Shown here: one piece after another, positions 1-7,136 of the stretch
Layout of the letters: each line of letters starts with the position of its first letter
Position numbering within the stretch: the first letter of the stretch is position 1
Source of the DNA: Bacillus sp. 491mf
GTDB lineage: Bacteria > Bacillota > Bacilli > Bacillales > Bacillaceae_G
DNA: 39,416 nucleotides
NCBI RefSeq assembly: GCF_900112415.1
Contig: NZ_FOLV01000003.1
Location: 231,195 to 270,610 of the forward strand
Direction: 5' to 3'
The notes under the pieces: model-generated
Database searches by the model: none
What the model saw: the letters and a program-made list of their open reading frames with translations, nothing else
Told to the model about the DNA's origin: nothing
Made by a program: the position numbers and the translations under genes

Positions 1-143
1 GTCGGTCCAGTCGGTCCGGTCGGTCCGGTCGGTCCAGTCGGTCCAGTCGGTCCAGTTGGTCCAGTCGGCCCGGTCGGTCCAGGTTCTGGTATAGGAAATG
101 CACATTGAATCGGTATACACCTGTTATTATTCGAATTACCCAA
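1..143 (-). CDS. Collagen-like exosporium-type protein, 5' end only
   Basis: Read on the minus strand, an AAGGAGG site (about 151-158) is followed after 7 nt by a TTG start at 143. The protein opens [20 protein letters not shown] and then runs into Gly-Pro-Thr triplets that continue off the left edge. GPT repeats are the hallmark of Bacillus cereus-group collagen-like proteins of the BclA type, which form exosporium hair-like fibres. The next gene is CotO and a CotZ/ExsY paralogue is close by, which fits a spore-surface role. No ATG or GTG lies between the ribosome site and the repeats, so TTG is the only plausible start. On the plus strand the same DNA also reads as Val-Gly-Pro triplets ending at a stop at 106-108, but that frame has no start in view. 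Which BclA-family member this is cannot be told from the repeats. Confidence 0.8.
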   Translation of the reverse strand, partial: MGNSNNNRCIPIQCAFPIPEPGPTGPTGPTGPTGPTGPTGPTGPTGP

Positions 144-514
144 ATTGAATCCTCCTTATTTGTTTAATAAAATAGTCAATTCCATACATTTTATGAATTA
201 TAAAAGAGATTGGTACTGGGTTATCTCTCTAAATGGGATATTTCTTGATAGAGAAAAGGAATCTTCCCCTGTCATATGCAAGAGCTAAAACACAGATAGA
301 AAATAATACAAGGAAACATAGTTTTATTGCTTCGTACACTATAAATCTATTTAATGAAGAGAAGTGAAAAATGGTTATAGACCAACTCCTAGTTTTAAGG
401 GAATAGGGAAAATGCCTTATATACATAGAGAAAGAAGTGATTTTTAACGAAACTTCTCCGTTCTGTATGAATATAACTGTAATAACGTATGTTTTAGTAA
501 AAAGGGGGATGGAG
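144..514. other. Divergent intergenic region between collagen-like gene and cotO
   Basis: About 370 bp, AT-rich, between two divergently transcribed spore genes, so promoters for both must lie here. On the plus strand CATACATT at 183-190 matches the -10 consensus of mother-cell sigma-E (CATACANT), with AT-rich sequence upstream. This would leave a long leader before cotO. No convincing sigma-K box was found. A 65-codon minus-strand frame at 229-426 has no ribosome site and is not called. Confidence 0.35.
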
Positions 515-1039
515 ATGGTGAAGAAACAAATAAAAAAAGGAGAAAATCAACCGTTATTATATATTCATCATTTAGATTTATATAAACTCCAGCGCCATAT
601 GCAGCAAAGTGTGATTGTGAAACAAATAGAACGAACTGCTGAAGTAACGGAAAGTGAGACAGAAGATGTGGAAAAGGGAAAACAAACTCAAGGGGCTGTA
701 GAAGAAATGCATGTGGCTGATCAACATAATGTGCAAATGGATCCAACGGAAGAAGAGCGTCTAGAGCAAGGTAAGGAATCATTTGTAGAATCTTCAAGTA
801 GTGCATGGCAAAATAAATCGTTTAAAGATATGAATAACGAGGAAAAAATTTATTTTTTGTTAAATCAACCTCATTATATACCAAATGTAAAATGTATTGT
901 GAAAACAGAAAAAGCTTCTTATGTAGGGGTTATTACTTCTTATGAAAATGGAGTGCTGCAAATGTTGATACCAAGCCATATTGGGAATTTTCCTCTAAAC
1001 ATAGAAGAGGTAGTATCGATTCGCATGATGGGACTATGA
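515..1039 (+). CDS. cotO: Spore coat protein CotO (YjbX family)
   Basis: 174 residues. The N-terminal part is basic (MVKKQIKKGENQ), followed by a conserved YIHHLDLYKLQ stretch and a long acidic low-complexity linker rich in Glu, Gln and Thr (residues ~35-95). The conserved C-terminal domain has motifs IYFLLNQPHYIPNVKCIVKT and YVGVITSYENG. This order matches the CotO family of morphogenetic coat proteins, which act late in encasement of the spore. The start at 515 is 6 nt after AAAGGGGG (501-508). ATG 509 and GTG 518 are alternatives, and the longer frame from 437 adds an N-terminus with no ribosome site. The CotZ/ExsY paralogue converges on it, as expected for the Bacillus cotO-cotZ neighbourhood. 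Expression in the mother cell is inferred from the family. Confidence 0.85.
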   Translation: MVKKQIKKGENQPLLYIHHLDLYKLQRHMQQSVIVKQIERTAEVTESETEDVEKGKQTQGAVEEMHVADQHNVQMDPTEEERLEQGKESFVESSSSAWQNKSFKDMNNEEKIYFLLNQPHYIPNVKCIVKTEKASYVGVITSYENGVLQMLIPSHIGNFPLNIEEVVSIRMMGL

Positions 1040-1047
1040 TGTGGAAA

Positions 1048-1081
1048 AGGTGGTAGGAATCCTACCACCTCAATAGTTTTT
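1048..1081. terminator. Bidirectional terminator between cotO and cotZ/exsY-like gene
   Basis: A 10-bp perfect stem, AGGTGGTAGG pairing with CCTACCACCT around the 3-nt loop AAT. It is followed on the plus strand by CAATAGTTTTTTGG. It lies between two convergent genes and can serve both. Confidence 0.75.
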
Positions 1082-1092
1082 TGGTTTACACA

Positions 1093-1542
1093 TTATACGC
1101 CTGCAACGTGTACATCACGTAAGCATTGGATTGCACAGAAACAATTTAGATCAACAGTTACAACAGAATTTGTTGCTTGTAGTGTAGCAGTAGGGGTATT
1201 TAAGAAGTAACAAACTGGATTTTGATCATGTGGTACGTTTTGTACTTCTAATCCACGTAATACTGCACAGCAATCGTCTACACTTTCTACGCGAAGGATC
1301 AACGTAGTACAATCTGTAGTATTAGTGGAAGGAATAAATACTTTGAATGGATCTCCTTCACTAGTAAATAAGATAAATGGGCGTGTATTAGCGAGTCTAG
1401 AGCCTTGATGTGCACCAAGGAATGGAACATCGCAACCTGTCGGGCATGTGCTTGTTGCGCAATCTTGTAATTCATTGATGAAGTTTACAACATCACATAC
1501 GCAATTCATGCGCATAACCTTTTTATCATCATTGTTACCCAT
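1093..1542 (-). CDS. Spore coat / exosporium protein, CotY/CotZ/ExsY family
   Basis: 149 residues, Cys-rich. Family signatures are clear: NFINELQDCATSTC near the N-terminus, VPFLGAHQGSRLANTRPFIL in the middle, RVESVDDCCAVLR, and the C-terminal LNCFCAIQCLRDV. Members form disulfide-linked lattices in the outer coat (B. subtilis CotY, CotZ) or the exosporium basal layer (B. cereus ExsY, CotY). The N-terminus (MGNNDDKKVMRMNCVC) and middle differ from remembered ExsY and CotY of B. cereus, so it looks like a third, diverged paralogue. The start at 1542 is 8 nt after AAGGAG; the GTG at 1551 abuts that site and is unlikely. It is transcribed towards cotO. Confidence 0.88.
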   Translation of the reverse strand: MGNNDDKKVMRMNCVCDVVNFINELQDCATSTCPTGCDVPFLGAHQGSRLANTRPFILFTSEGDPFKVFIPSTNTTDCTTLILRVESVDDCCAVLRGLEVQNVPHDQNPVCYFLNTPTATLQATNSVVTVDLNCFCAIQCLRDVHVAGV

Positions 1543-1677
1543 TCTTTTCACTCCTTATCATAAGTTTTGATTACACTAATAGAATATTGAATGCGAGGTA
1601 AATCGGTTACTGCTCTCAAGTTGTTTTTTTCAAAGGATAAGCCTGTATTTAGCCGGAAAGAAAAGGAGATGAGGAAC

Positions 1678-2037
1678 TTGTTTTTTGAGAGTTGGCTTAT
1701 GTTTTTTATTTTTTCATGTGCAGTATTTCGGTTAACACGCCTTTTGGTCTTTGATAAGATTACATCTTTTATACGTGCGCCTTTTATTGAAGAAATACAG
1801 ATTACAGAAGAGGATGGTTCGGTTTCAACGTATATGAAAATAAAAGAAGCAGGTTTACGTAAATTTTTTGGGGAATTGTTAAGTTGCTATTGGTGTACAG
1901 GGGTATGGGTGAGCGCTCTATTACTTATATGTTATGAATGGATTCCGAAAGTAGCAGAGCCTATTATTGTATTATTAGCAGTTGCTGGGGCTGCGGCGAT
2001 AATTGAAACGATTGTAATTCGATGGCTGAATGAGTGA
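1678..2037 (+). CDS. yjcA: YjcA-like sporulation membrane protein (DUF1360)
   Basis: About 119 residues. Two hydrophobic segments are visible, one at the N-terminus (WLMFFIFSCAVFRLTRLLVF) and a pair near the C-terminus (VSALLLICY and IIVLLAVAGAAAIIETIVI). Between them lies the signature GELLSCYWCTGVWVSALLL, with the C-x2-C pair typical of DUF1360/YjcA proteins. In B. subtilis yjcA lies in the same neighbourhood as cot genes and yjcD. The start is uncertain: AAAGGAG at 1662-1668 directly abuts ATG 1669 but is well spaced (9 nt) from TTG 1678, which is preferred. The frame is open back to 1591, but that extension has no ribosome site. Function is unknown beyond its sporulation association. Confidence 0.72.
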   Translation: MFFESWLMFFIFSCAVFRLTRLLVFDKITSFIRAPFIEEIQITEEDGSVSTYMKIKEAGLRKFFGELLSCYWCTGVWVSALLLICYEWIPKVAEPIIVLLAVAGAAAIIETIVIRWLNE

Positions 2038-2110
2038 GAAATGAAGGAACGAAACAGAAGGGTTGTTCATATAGTAAAGAGAGTGTTAAAAAATAGAGGA
2101 GATGTTTGCC

Positions 2111-2293
2111 ATGGCGAAGTATCAGCAACCAAATCCATATAATAATCTTCAATATTGGTATCAAATGCAGAAACAGCAACAAGGGCAACAGGAAGAGCAG
2201 CAACAAGAGCAACAACAAGGGCAGCAACTAGAACAGCAAGGATATGTGAAGAAAAAAGGTTGTAACTGTGGTGGAAAGAAAAATAGGTATTAA
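2111..2293 (+). CDS. Small Gln-rich protein with Cys-Lys C-terminal tail
   Basis: 60 residues. It begins MAKYQQPNPYNNLQYWYQMQ, continues as an almost pure Gln/Glu/Gly low-complexity tract (residues ~20-45), and ends KKKGCNCGGKKNRY. The start at 2111 sits 9 nt after AGAGGAG; the upstream ATG at 2102 abuts that site and would add three residues. Composition and place among cot genes suggest a cross-linkable coat or exosporium component (Gln and Lys for transglutaminase, Cys for disulfides), but this is inference. I do not recognise a named family. A strong terminator follows. Confidence 0.7.
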   Translation: MAKYQQPNPYNNLQYWYQMQKQQQGQQEEQQQEQQQGQQLEQQGYVKKKGCNCGGKKNRY

Positions 2294-2334
2294 TAAATAA
2301 TGAAACATGTAATTAATGAGTCTGCTTTTGAACA

Positions 2335-2385
2335 AAAAATACCCTGTTTTATCCTTTGGGTAAGAAAAAACAGGGTATTTTTTGT
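2335..2385. terminator. Bidirectional terminator
   Basis: AAAATACCCTGTTTT pairs with AAAACAGGGTATTTT, a stem of about 15 bp with T-runs on both sides. It separates the convergent Gln-rich gene and the helicase gene. Confidence 0.85.
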
Positions 2386-2413
2386 TTTATTTCAGAAATA
2401 TTTACGTCATATG

Positions 2414-4471
2414 TTATTTTGTTTTTTGTAGGTCATTCCTCGTCAAAAATAAAAATCTCGAAACATCAAGTTTTTTTCCTCTAAAAAACTGCGGAGAAGA
2501 AATGTATAATTCTTCTTTTGCTCGTGTAATTGCCACGTATGCTAAGCGTCGTTCTTCTTCTAATGCCTCGGAGGTATCAGTGACACGGTCGTTTGCATCT
2601 TTTAATGATGAGGAATGCGGTAATATTCCATCGCTTGCACCGAGTAAGAAGACGCATGGGAATTCAAGACCTTTGGCGTTATGAATTGACATAAGCGAGA
2701 CAGCATCTTGCTGGACTCTTGTTTTTAATGCTTCCATTTCTTTTTGATTTTGTATTGCTGCGTTTACAAATTCTAAATACGCTGGAATGTCGGAAAAGCG
2801 ATTTGCGGATTCAATGAGCTCTTCAAGCATTTCTTCTTGTATTTCTTTTTGCATTGTGAAAGAAGAGCGGTCATTGCTTTGCAGATATTCTAAGTATTGT
2901 CCTTTTCCTTTAATGATTTCTTTTAATGCTTTTTTCGGTTCCAGTTCTTTAATAAATTTCAGAAAATCAATACGGTCATTAATTTTCTTTACTTGGAACG
3001 ATTTTAAACTCGGATTGAGTAAAAGAAAATGTAAAAGGGAAGGGAAACGTCCTTCACCGTATTTCCATTGCTCTCGTTCAATAAATGATATACATTCATC
3101 GCGTCCAATATACATCGTTGGTAAAATACTTGCGAGTGATTCTAAACGAAATGGTTCAAAGGCCAACCGTAGTTGATCTAATACCGGCTTAATAAGGGAG
3201 TGCTCATAAAATGATTGGCTTGCTCCATATTTGACGAACGGTATTTTATGAATCGTAAGCTGATCGAGTAAGGACCGGCTTACAGAATGTGTCCGGTATA
3301 ATAAGCAAAAGTCTGTATAGCGTCGCTGGCCGCTTGCTACTTTATCCTGAATCAGTTGCAATATTTGATTCGCTTCATCCAATGTTGTTGCTGGTCTTGA
3401 ATAAAACGGCTGTATGCCTTCTTCGCGAACGGAGTACAGTTCTTTGTTAAAGCGTTCTTGATTTAGCTTAATGACTTCATTACCAAGGCCAACGATGTAT
3501 GGATTCGAGCGATAGTTCGTATTTAAAGTAATAATGGTTGTATCATCAAATTCTTTTGGGAAAGAAAGGATAATTTGATGACTAGCTCCGCGCCAGCCGT
3601 ATATCGCTTGATCATCGTCACCTGCGATAAATAAGTTGTTTTGCGGCGCTGCTAATAATTTTACAATTTCATACTGAGCGTATGATGTATCTTGAAATTC
3701 ATCGACTTCAATATATTGAAAGCGACCTTGCAGCTGCGTTAATAAAGCGGCATTATTTTCTAGCAAATAGAATGTTTCAAGTAAAATATCATCAAAGTCT
3801 AAATAGCTATGACTTTTTTTTACGTCTTCATAGCGGTGATACACTTCTTGAAATTCACGTTCCACAGGTGTTTTAGCTTGTACATCTTTCGGTCTATTTA
3901 ATTTATTTTTTTCAAGTGAAATCATTGCTAGCATACTTTCCGCGTCATAGTCATCTTTTAAACGAAGTTCTTTTAAAATTTTCTTTATAATAATTTGTTT
4001 ATGTTTTTCATTTGCTAAAATTTGTTGGTTGTATCCTTGGCTGCGAAGTAACTTTAAGAACACAGAATGGAATGTTCCAGCAACTAGATATTGGCTCGCT
4101 GCGGGTGTCATACCAGGTAATGTTGCTACGCGGTTTCGAATTTCTTCCGCTGCTTTTTGTGTAAAGGTAAGCAGCAATATGTTGCGCGGGTAAACACCTT
4201 TTACATTGACTAAATAGCCAACGCGCGTAGTTAAGACAGATGTTTTTCCGCTGCCGGCACCAGCCAATGTAAGAACGGGCCCTTCAGTCTGACGAACAGC
4301 TTCTAATTGCTTTTCATTTAAATATATTCCTTGTTTTTCAAGAGCGCGAAAATAAGTAACATCCGCATCGTTTTGATGAATTAAGTCCGTAGATGTTTTC
4401 GGAATATGATAAATTGCGCGAGGTATATTCGAATGGGTTAATGATTTTTGCGAAAAATTTTCCTTAGTCAT
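2414..4471 (-). CDS. yjcD: UvrD/Rep-type superfamily 1A DNA helicase (YjcD-like)
   Basis: 685 residues. All SF1A motifs are readable in order: Q-motif NEKQLEAVRQ, Walker A GAGSGKT (residues 71-77), LLTFTQKAAEEIR (Ia), VDEFQDTSYAQ (II, Walker B), GDDDQAIYGWRGA (III), NTNYRSN (IV), MSIHNAKGLEFPCVFL (V) and VAITRAKEELYIS (VI). It is an ATP-driven 3'-5' translocase/helicase by family. Order and neighbours match B. subtilis YjcD, whose precise role is unsettled; it is not PcrA or AddA. It is somewhat shorter than PcrA/UvrD (about 720-750) because the C-terminal tail is short. ATG 4471 follows GAAGGTG at good spacing; the frame could open at 4498 without ribosome site support. It is monocistronic, between a terminator and a repeat-filled spacer. 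Confidence 0.9.
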   Translation of the reverse strand: MTKENFSQKSLTHSNIPRAIYHIPKTSTDLIHQNDADVTYFRALEKQGIYLNEKQLEAVRQTEGPVLTLAGAGSGKTSVLTTRVGYLVNVKGVYPRNILLLTFTQKAAEEIRNRVATLPGMTPAASQYLVAGTFHSVFLKLLRSQGYNQQILANEKHKQIIIKKILKELRLKDDYDAESMLAMISLEKNKLNRPKDVQAKTPVEREFQEVYHRYEDVKKSHSYLDFDDILLETFYLLENNAALLTQLQGRFQYIEVDEFQDTSYAQYEIVKLLAAPQNNLFIAGDDDQAIYGWRGASHQIILSFPKEFDDTTIITLNTNYRSNPYIVGLGNEVIKLNQERFNKELYSVREEGIQPFYSRPATTLDEANQILQLIQDKVASGQRRYTDFCLLYRTHSVSRSLLDQLTIHKIPFVKYGASQSFYEHSLIKPVLDQLRLAFEPFRLESLASILPTMYIGRDECISFIEREQWKYGEGRFPSLLHFLLLNPSLKSFQVKKINDRIDFLKFIKELEPKKALKEIIKGKGQYLEYLQSNDRSSFTMQKEIQEEMLEELIESANRFSDIPAYLEFVNAAIQNQKEMEALKTRVQQDAVSLMSIHNAKGLEFPCVFLLGASDGILPHSSSLKDANDRVTDTSEALEEERRLAYVAITRAKEELYISSPQFFRGKKLDVSRFLFLTRNDLQKTK

Positions 4472-4567
4472 AATTTCACCTTCAATAAGTAGCATCAACT
4501 TATAACTTTATCGGAAGATAGAGGAAATGGCAATGTAAAAAAGTGAGATAGTAATGTGGTTAGGGGT

Positions 4568-4734
4568 GAATACAAATTGAGCCCCCTACTAAAAACCTCT
4601 TTTTTTAGATGGGCGAGAGGAACTGGCCATGCGTAGAAGCGGTCAGTGCTTATTTCTGCCCCGTGCGGTGTTAAAACAAGGGGAGAAAGCGAGTGTAGGT
4701 CACTTTTTGTTTTGCGTGGCCGCAATTTATATGT
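4568..4734 (+). repeat. Dispersed intergenic repeat, tandem copy 1
   Basis: First of two adjacent copies, unit about 165 bp. Landmarks shared with copy 2 are GGTCAGTGCTTATTTCTGCC, CCCGTGCGG-GTTAAAACA, GAGAAAGC-AGTAGG and TTTATATGTTGAAAAA. The core CTGGCC (4623-4628) can pair with GGTCAG (4641-4646) as a small hairpin. Related cores occur at 4783, 6915, 8927, 18622 (partial, reverse) and 26184 (reverse). The B. cereus group carries several families of dispersed chromosomal repeats (bcr elements); assignment to one of them is not tested. Confidence 0.75.
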
Positions 4735-4916
4735 TGAAAAAACGAAACAAAAGCTCTTTTCTTGTTAGAGGAGTGAGAGGGACTGGCTGTGCGTGGTAGC
4801 GGTCAGTGCTTATTTCTGCCCCGTGCGGCGTTAAAACAGAGAGAGAGAAAGCAAGAGTAGGTAACTTTTAGTTTGGGATAGCCTTGATTTATATGTTGAA
4901 AAAGCGGAACGAAAGT
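4735..4916 (+). repeat. Dispersed intergenic repeat, tandem copy 2
   Basis: Second copy, ending in the same TTTATATGTTGAAAAA boundary at about 4890-4905. The core is CTGGCT (4783-4788) against GGTCAG (4801-4806). Compared with copy 1 the sequence has many substitutions, but the paired core is kept. No reading frame with a ribosome site crosses it. Confidence 0.75.
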
Positions 4917-4930
4917 TGATTGTAGAAATT

Positions 4931-4965
4931 ATAAAAAGAAGCGCTAGGCAAGCGCTTCTTTTTAT
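4931..4965 (-). terminator. Terminator after yjcF
   Basis: ATAAAAAGAAGCGCT pairs with AGCGCTTCTTTTTAT around AGGCA, a 15-bp perfect stem. Its distal arm overlaps the stop codon of the acetyltransferase gene at 4962-4964. It ends the yjcH-yjcG-yjcF unit. Confidence 0.85.
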
Positions 4966-5384
4966 AGTTGTTTTATCATTACAACATGTGGGATGTCAGC
5001 TTCCATGAATACGTCAGAAGTTGTTTTGTAGCCAAGTTTATGGTAAAACGGCTCGGCGTGTGTTTGCGCATGAAGTTTCAGTTTTGGAAGTGATTCTTCT
5101 TTTGCAAGGGATTCTAATGCGTCCATGATGATCTTGCCGGCCCCTTTTTGGCGGTGAGATGATAGGACACAGATGCGTTCCATTTTCCCGATACCATCGA
5201 CGATGCGAAAGCGCCCAGCGCCAACTGGAACATCTTGATCGTATAAAACAACGTGTTTTGCAGTGTGATCATATTCGTCATATTCTTCTTCAGCTGAAAC
5301 CTTTTGTTCATCTACAAATACTTGTTTACGAACGGAAAAGGCATCCTCAAGTTGCTTTTCGTTTTGGACGACTTGAACTTGCAA
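4962..5384 (-). CDS. yjcF: GNAT-family N-acetyltransferase, YjcF-like
   Basis: 140 residues, a single GNAT domain. The N-terminal part has the AFSVRKQVFVDEQKV motif typical of ElaA/YjcF-like members. The acetyl-CoA pyrophosphate loop is HRQKGAGKII, and the C-terminal part contains AEPFYHKLGYKTTSDVFMEA. It would transfer acetyl from acetyl-CoA to an unknown amine. The start is TTG 5384, directly after the yjcG stop (5386-5388), with GGAAAGGAG inside the end of yjcG about 10 nt upstream. This arrangement implies translational coupling. It is the last gene of the yjcH-yjcG-yjcF operon, the same gene set as in B. subtilis. Confidence 0.88.
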   Translation of the reverse strand: MQVQVVQNEKQLEDAFSVRKQVFVDEQKVSAEEEYDEYDHTAKHVVLYDQDVPVGAGRFRIVDGIGKMERICVLSSHRQKGAGKIIMDALESLAKEESLPKLKLHAQTHAEPFYHKLGYKTTSDVFMEADIPHVVMIKQL

Positions 5385-5385
5385 A

Positions 5386-5904
5386 TTATTGTTGCTCCTT
5401 TCCTAAATGGAATGTTTCGTGTACTGACCATGTATCATTTTCTAATTGATATAGTAAATGGAAACGATCGATTGGTTGCTCATAATAGAAATCCTTCATC
5501 TTTAAGCGACCTAAAACATCCGCATGCTCAGCGTCTGATAAATGTTGTCCAATTGTAAGGTGCGGCACAAAAGCATATTCGCGATCTTGTGTGAACATAC
5601 CACTATGCATTTCTTCGTTTAGGAATGTTAATTCTGGTGTTTTTTCAACTTTAAAATAAATAACATTATTTACAGGTGCAAAAGAGCTCACTTTTCCGAC
5701 ATGTAATGTAAAAGGGTTTGTTTTCTTTGCAATTGTATGAAGCTCTTGCACAATCGTTTCTAATTTTTCATCAGCTACTTCGAAAGGTGTTTTTAATGTA
5801 ATGTGTGGTGGAACTAATGCATAATGTGGATCATAACGCTTACGCAGACCGTTTGCTTTATCTTGAATCATTTTTGATGGAAAAATTACAATACCTAGTT
5901 TCAT
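5386..5904 (-). CDS. yjcG: 2H phosphoesterase superfamily protein YjcG
   Basis: 172 residues. Two H-x-T motifs define the 2H (LigT/2'-5' RNA ligase-like) fold: PPHITLKTP with His34/Thr36 and VPHLTIGQH with His115/Thr117. These are the spacing and numbering expected for Bacillus YjcG. The family cleaves or forms 2'-5' or cyclic phosphodiester bonds, but the substrate of YjcG is not established. ATG 5904 follows AAGGGGAGGAAT at suitable spacing. The frame runs open to 5961, but the first 19 codons lack support. It sits 93 nt after yjcH and is coupled to yjcF downstream. Confidence 0.9.
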   Translation of the reverse strand: MKLGIVIFPSKMIQDKANGLRKRYDPHYALVPPHITLKTPFEVADEKLETIVQELHTIAKKTNPFTLHVGKVSSFAPVNNVIYFKVEKTPELTFLNEEMHSGMFTQDREYAFVPHLTIGQHLSDAEHADVLGRLKMKDFYYEQPIDRFHLLYQLENDTWSVHETFHLGKEQQ

Positions 5905-5997
5905 CTCTAAATTCCTCCCCTTGTCTGAACGTAAAATGCTTGTATGAAAACAAAACTCCATTTTATTATATCAGATAATTCTGAATGACACTGTATA

Positions 5998-6729
5998 TTA
6001 TTTCAGCGCTAGCATTTGAGAAAATGCATGTGGCAAGTTTTTTTGCCAATATTTCCATGTATGATTCCCATCAAACTCTTCGTAATAAGTTGTAAATCCT
6101 CTATCAGTAAGAAGAGAATGAAGTTCACGGTTTGGCGCTACAAAATCAGAAATATTACCATCTGTCGTTTTTACGGCTGTTTCTTCTGTACCGATGATGT
6201 GATATAAATCTAGCATGTGCGGCTGCGTAAAGGCTTTAGCGCGCTCTAGTACAGATTCATTTACAAATGGCGACTGCATAATTACTTTTCCGAATGTATG
6301 CGGATACATAAGTGCTGTCATAAATGAAACTGTACCGCCTAAAGAATCTCCGATTAAAACGCGGCCTTTCCCCATTTGATATGTTGGGTACTGTTCATCT
6401 AAATATGGAACGAGTTCATGAGCTAAAAAGCGAATGTACATGTCATTTTGTGATCCATTTGGATGATATTTTTCTTTTCGATTGTGTACATCCTTATATG
6501 GAATACCAACAATAATTGTTCGATCAATTTCCTCTGTTTCGCGAAGGGACTCTATAACGCGATGTGCTTTACCAAGTTGAAAATAATCTCTCCCATCTTG
6601 CGCAATAACAATTGTGTGCTTATGAAGCGGCGTGAAATTGGCTGGTAAATAGACGAGAAGCGTAAGTTCTTCTTGCAGTGATTTGCTGTAAAATGTTAGT
6701 TCTTCAATTTTCCCTATTGTTTGTGTCAT
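5998..6729 (-). CDS. yjcH: Esterase D / enterochelin-esterase-like alpha/beta hydrolase YjcH
   Basis: 243 residues. The nucleophile elbow is LIGDSLGGTVSFMTAL with Ser129, and the catalytic His is in FDGNHTWKYWQ (His223); an acid between them is likely around residues 170-200. An N-terminal IVIAQDGRDYF and the oxyanion-side IPYKDVHNRKEKY fit the putative esterase family (esterase D/Fes-like). There is no signal peptide, so it is probably cytosolic. It is first in the yjcH-yjcG-yjcF unit. The start ATG 6729 lies about 9 nt after AGGGGAG. The natural substrate is unknown. Confidence 0.88.
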   Translation of the reverse strand: MTQTIGKIEELTFYSKSLQEELTLLVYLPANFTPLHKHTIVIAQDGRDYFQLGKAHRVIESLRETEEIDRTIIVGIPYKDVHNRKEKYHPNGSQNDMYIRFLAHELVPYLDEQYPTYQMGKGRVLIGDSLGGTVSFMTALMYPHTFGKVIMQSPFVNESVLERAKAFTQPHMLDLYHIIGTEETAVKTTDGNISDFVAPNRELHSLLTDRGFTTYYEEFDGNHTWKYWQKNLPHAFSQMLALK

Positions 6730-6866
6730 CGTGTAATCTCCCCTAAGTAAAAAGTTACTACAACTTTATTTTAGCATAAGAATAAGAAGAATCTAAAAAA
6801 TTAGTATTCAGTATTGGAAGAAACGACTATAATGAAATGAGAATTTTACTTAATATAAATAAAGAT

Positions 6867-7000
6867 TGAAAAAACGACATAAAAAACCTTTTCTTTTTCG
6901 AGGAGCGAGTGCACCTGACTATGCATAGAAGCGGTCGGGTCTTTTTCCTGCCACGTACTAGATTTAAAGCAAAGGGAGAAGGCGGAATCGGGTCAAGTTT
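6867..7000 (+). repeat. Dispersed intergenic repeat, copy 3
   Basis: It opens with GATTGAAAAAACGACATAAA and carries the core CTGACT (6915-6920) against GGTCGG (6933-6938), followed by TCTTTTTCCTGCC and AAAGGGAGAAGGCGG in the same order as the copies at 4568-4916. The arms differ from those copies but can still pair, using G-U pairs. Confidence 0.65.
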
Positions 7001-7013
7001 TCGCACCTATAAA

Positions 7014-7090
7014 GAAAAGCGGAGTCGACTGTTCAGGCCTGTTGGCTAAGGTTCTTAGACATGAGGGCCTAGGAGGCAGAGCTAGACAAA
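7014..7090 (+). repeat. Structured Bacillus-type intergenic element, short copy
   Basis: It starts GAAAAGCGGAGTCGAC and ends GCAGAGCTAGACAA. The ends correspond to those of the longer element at 8731-8850 (GAAAAGCGG ... GGAGCTGGACAA). Internal arms AGGCCT and AGGGCCT suggest folding. It lies immediately upstream of the EamA transporter gene. Confidence 0.5.
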
Positions 7091-7136
7091 TATGTTTGAA
7101 AATCAAAATGTATTTATACAGATAAGGAGACAGCAT

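Noticed and set aside
1-105. Regular 9-bp repeats resembling a CRISPR or satellite array
   Set aside because: They encode Gly-Pro-Thr triplets in a frame with start codon and ribosome site on the minus strand; there are no spacers.
229-426. 65-codon minus-strand frame with a hydrophobic segment
   Set aside because: No ribosome site before its ATG, low-complexity composition and position in a promoter-bearing spacer.
4495-4725. 76-codon minus-strand frame
   Set aside because: It runs through the dispersed repeat, has no ribosome site and is not kept in the second tandem copy.
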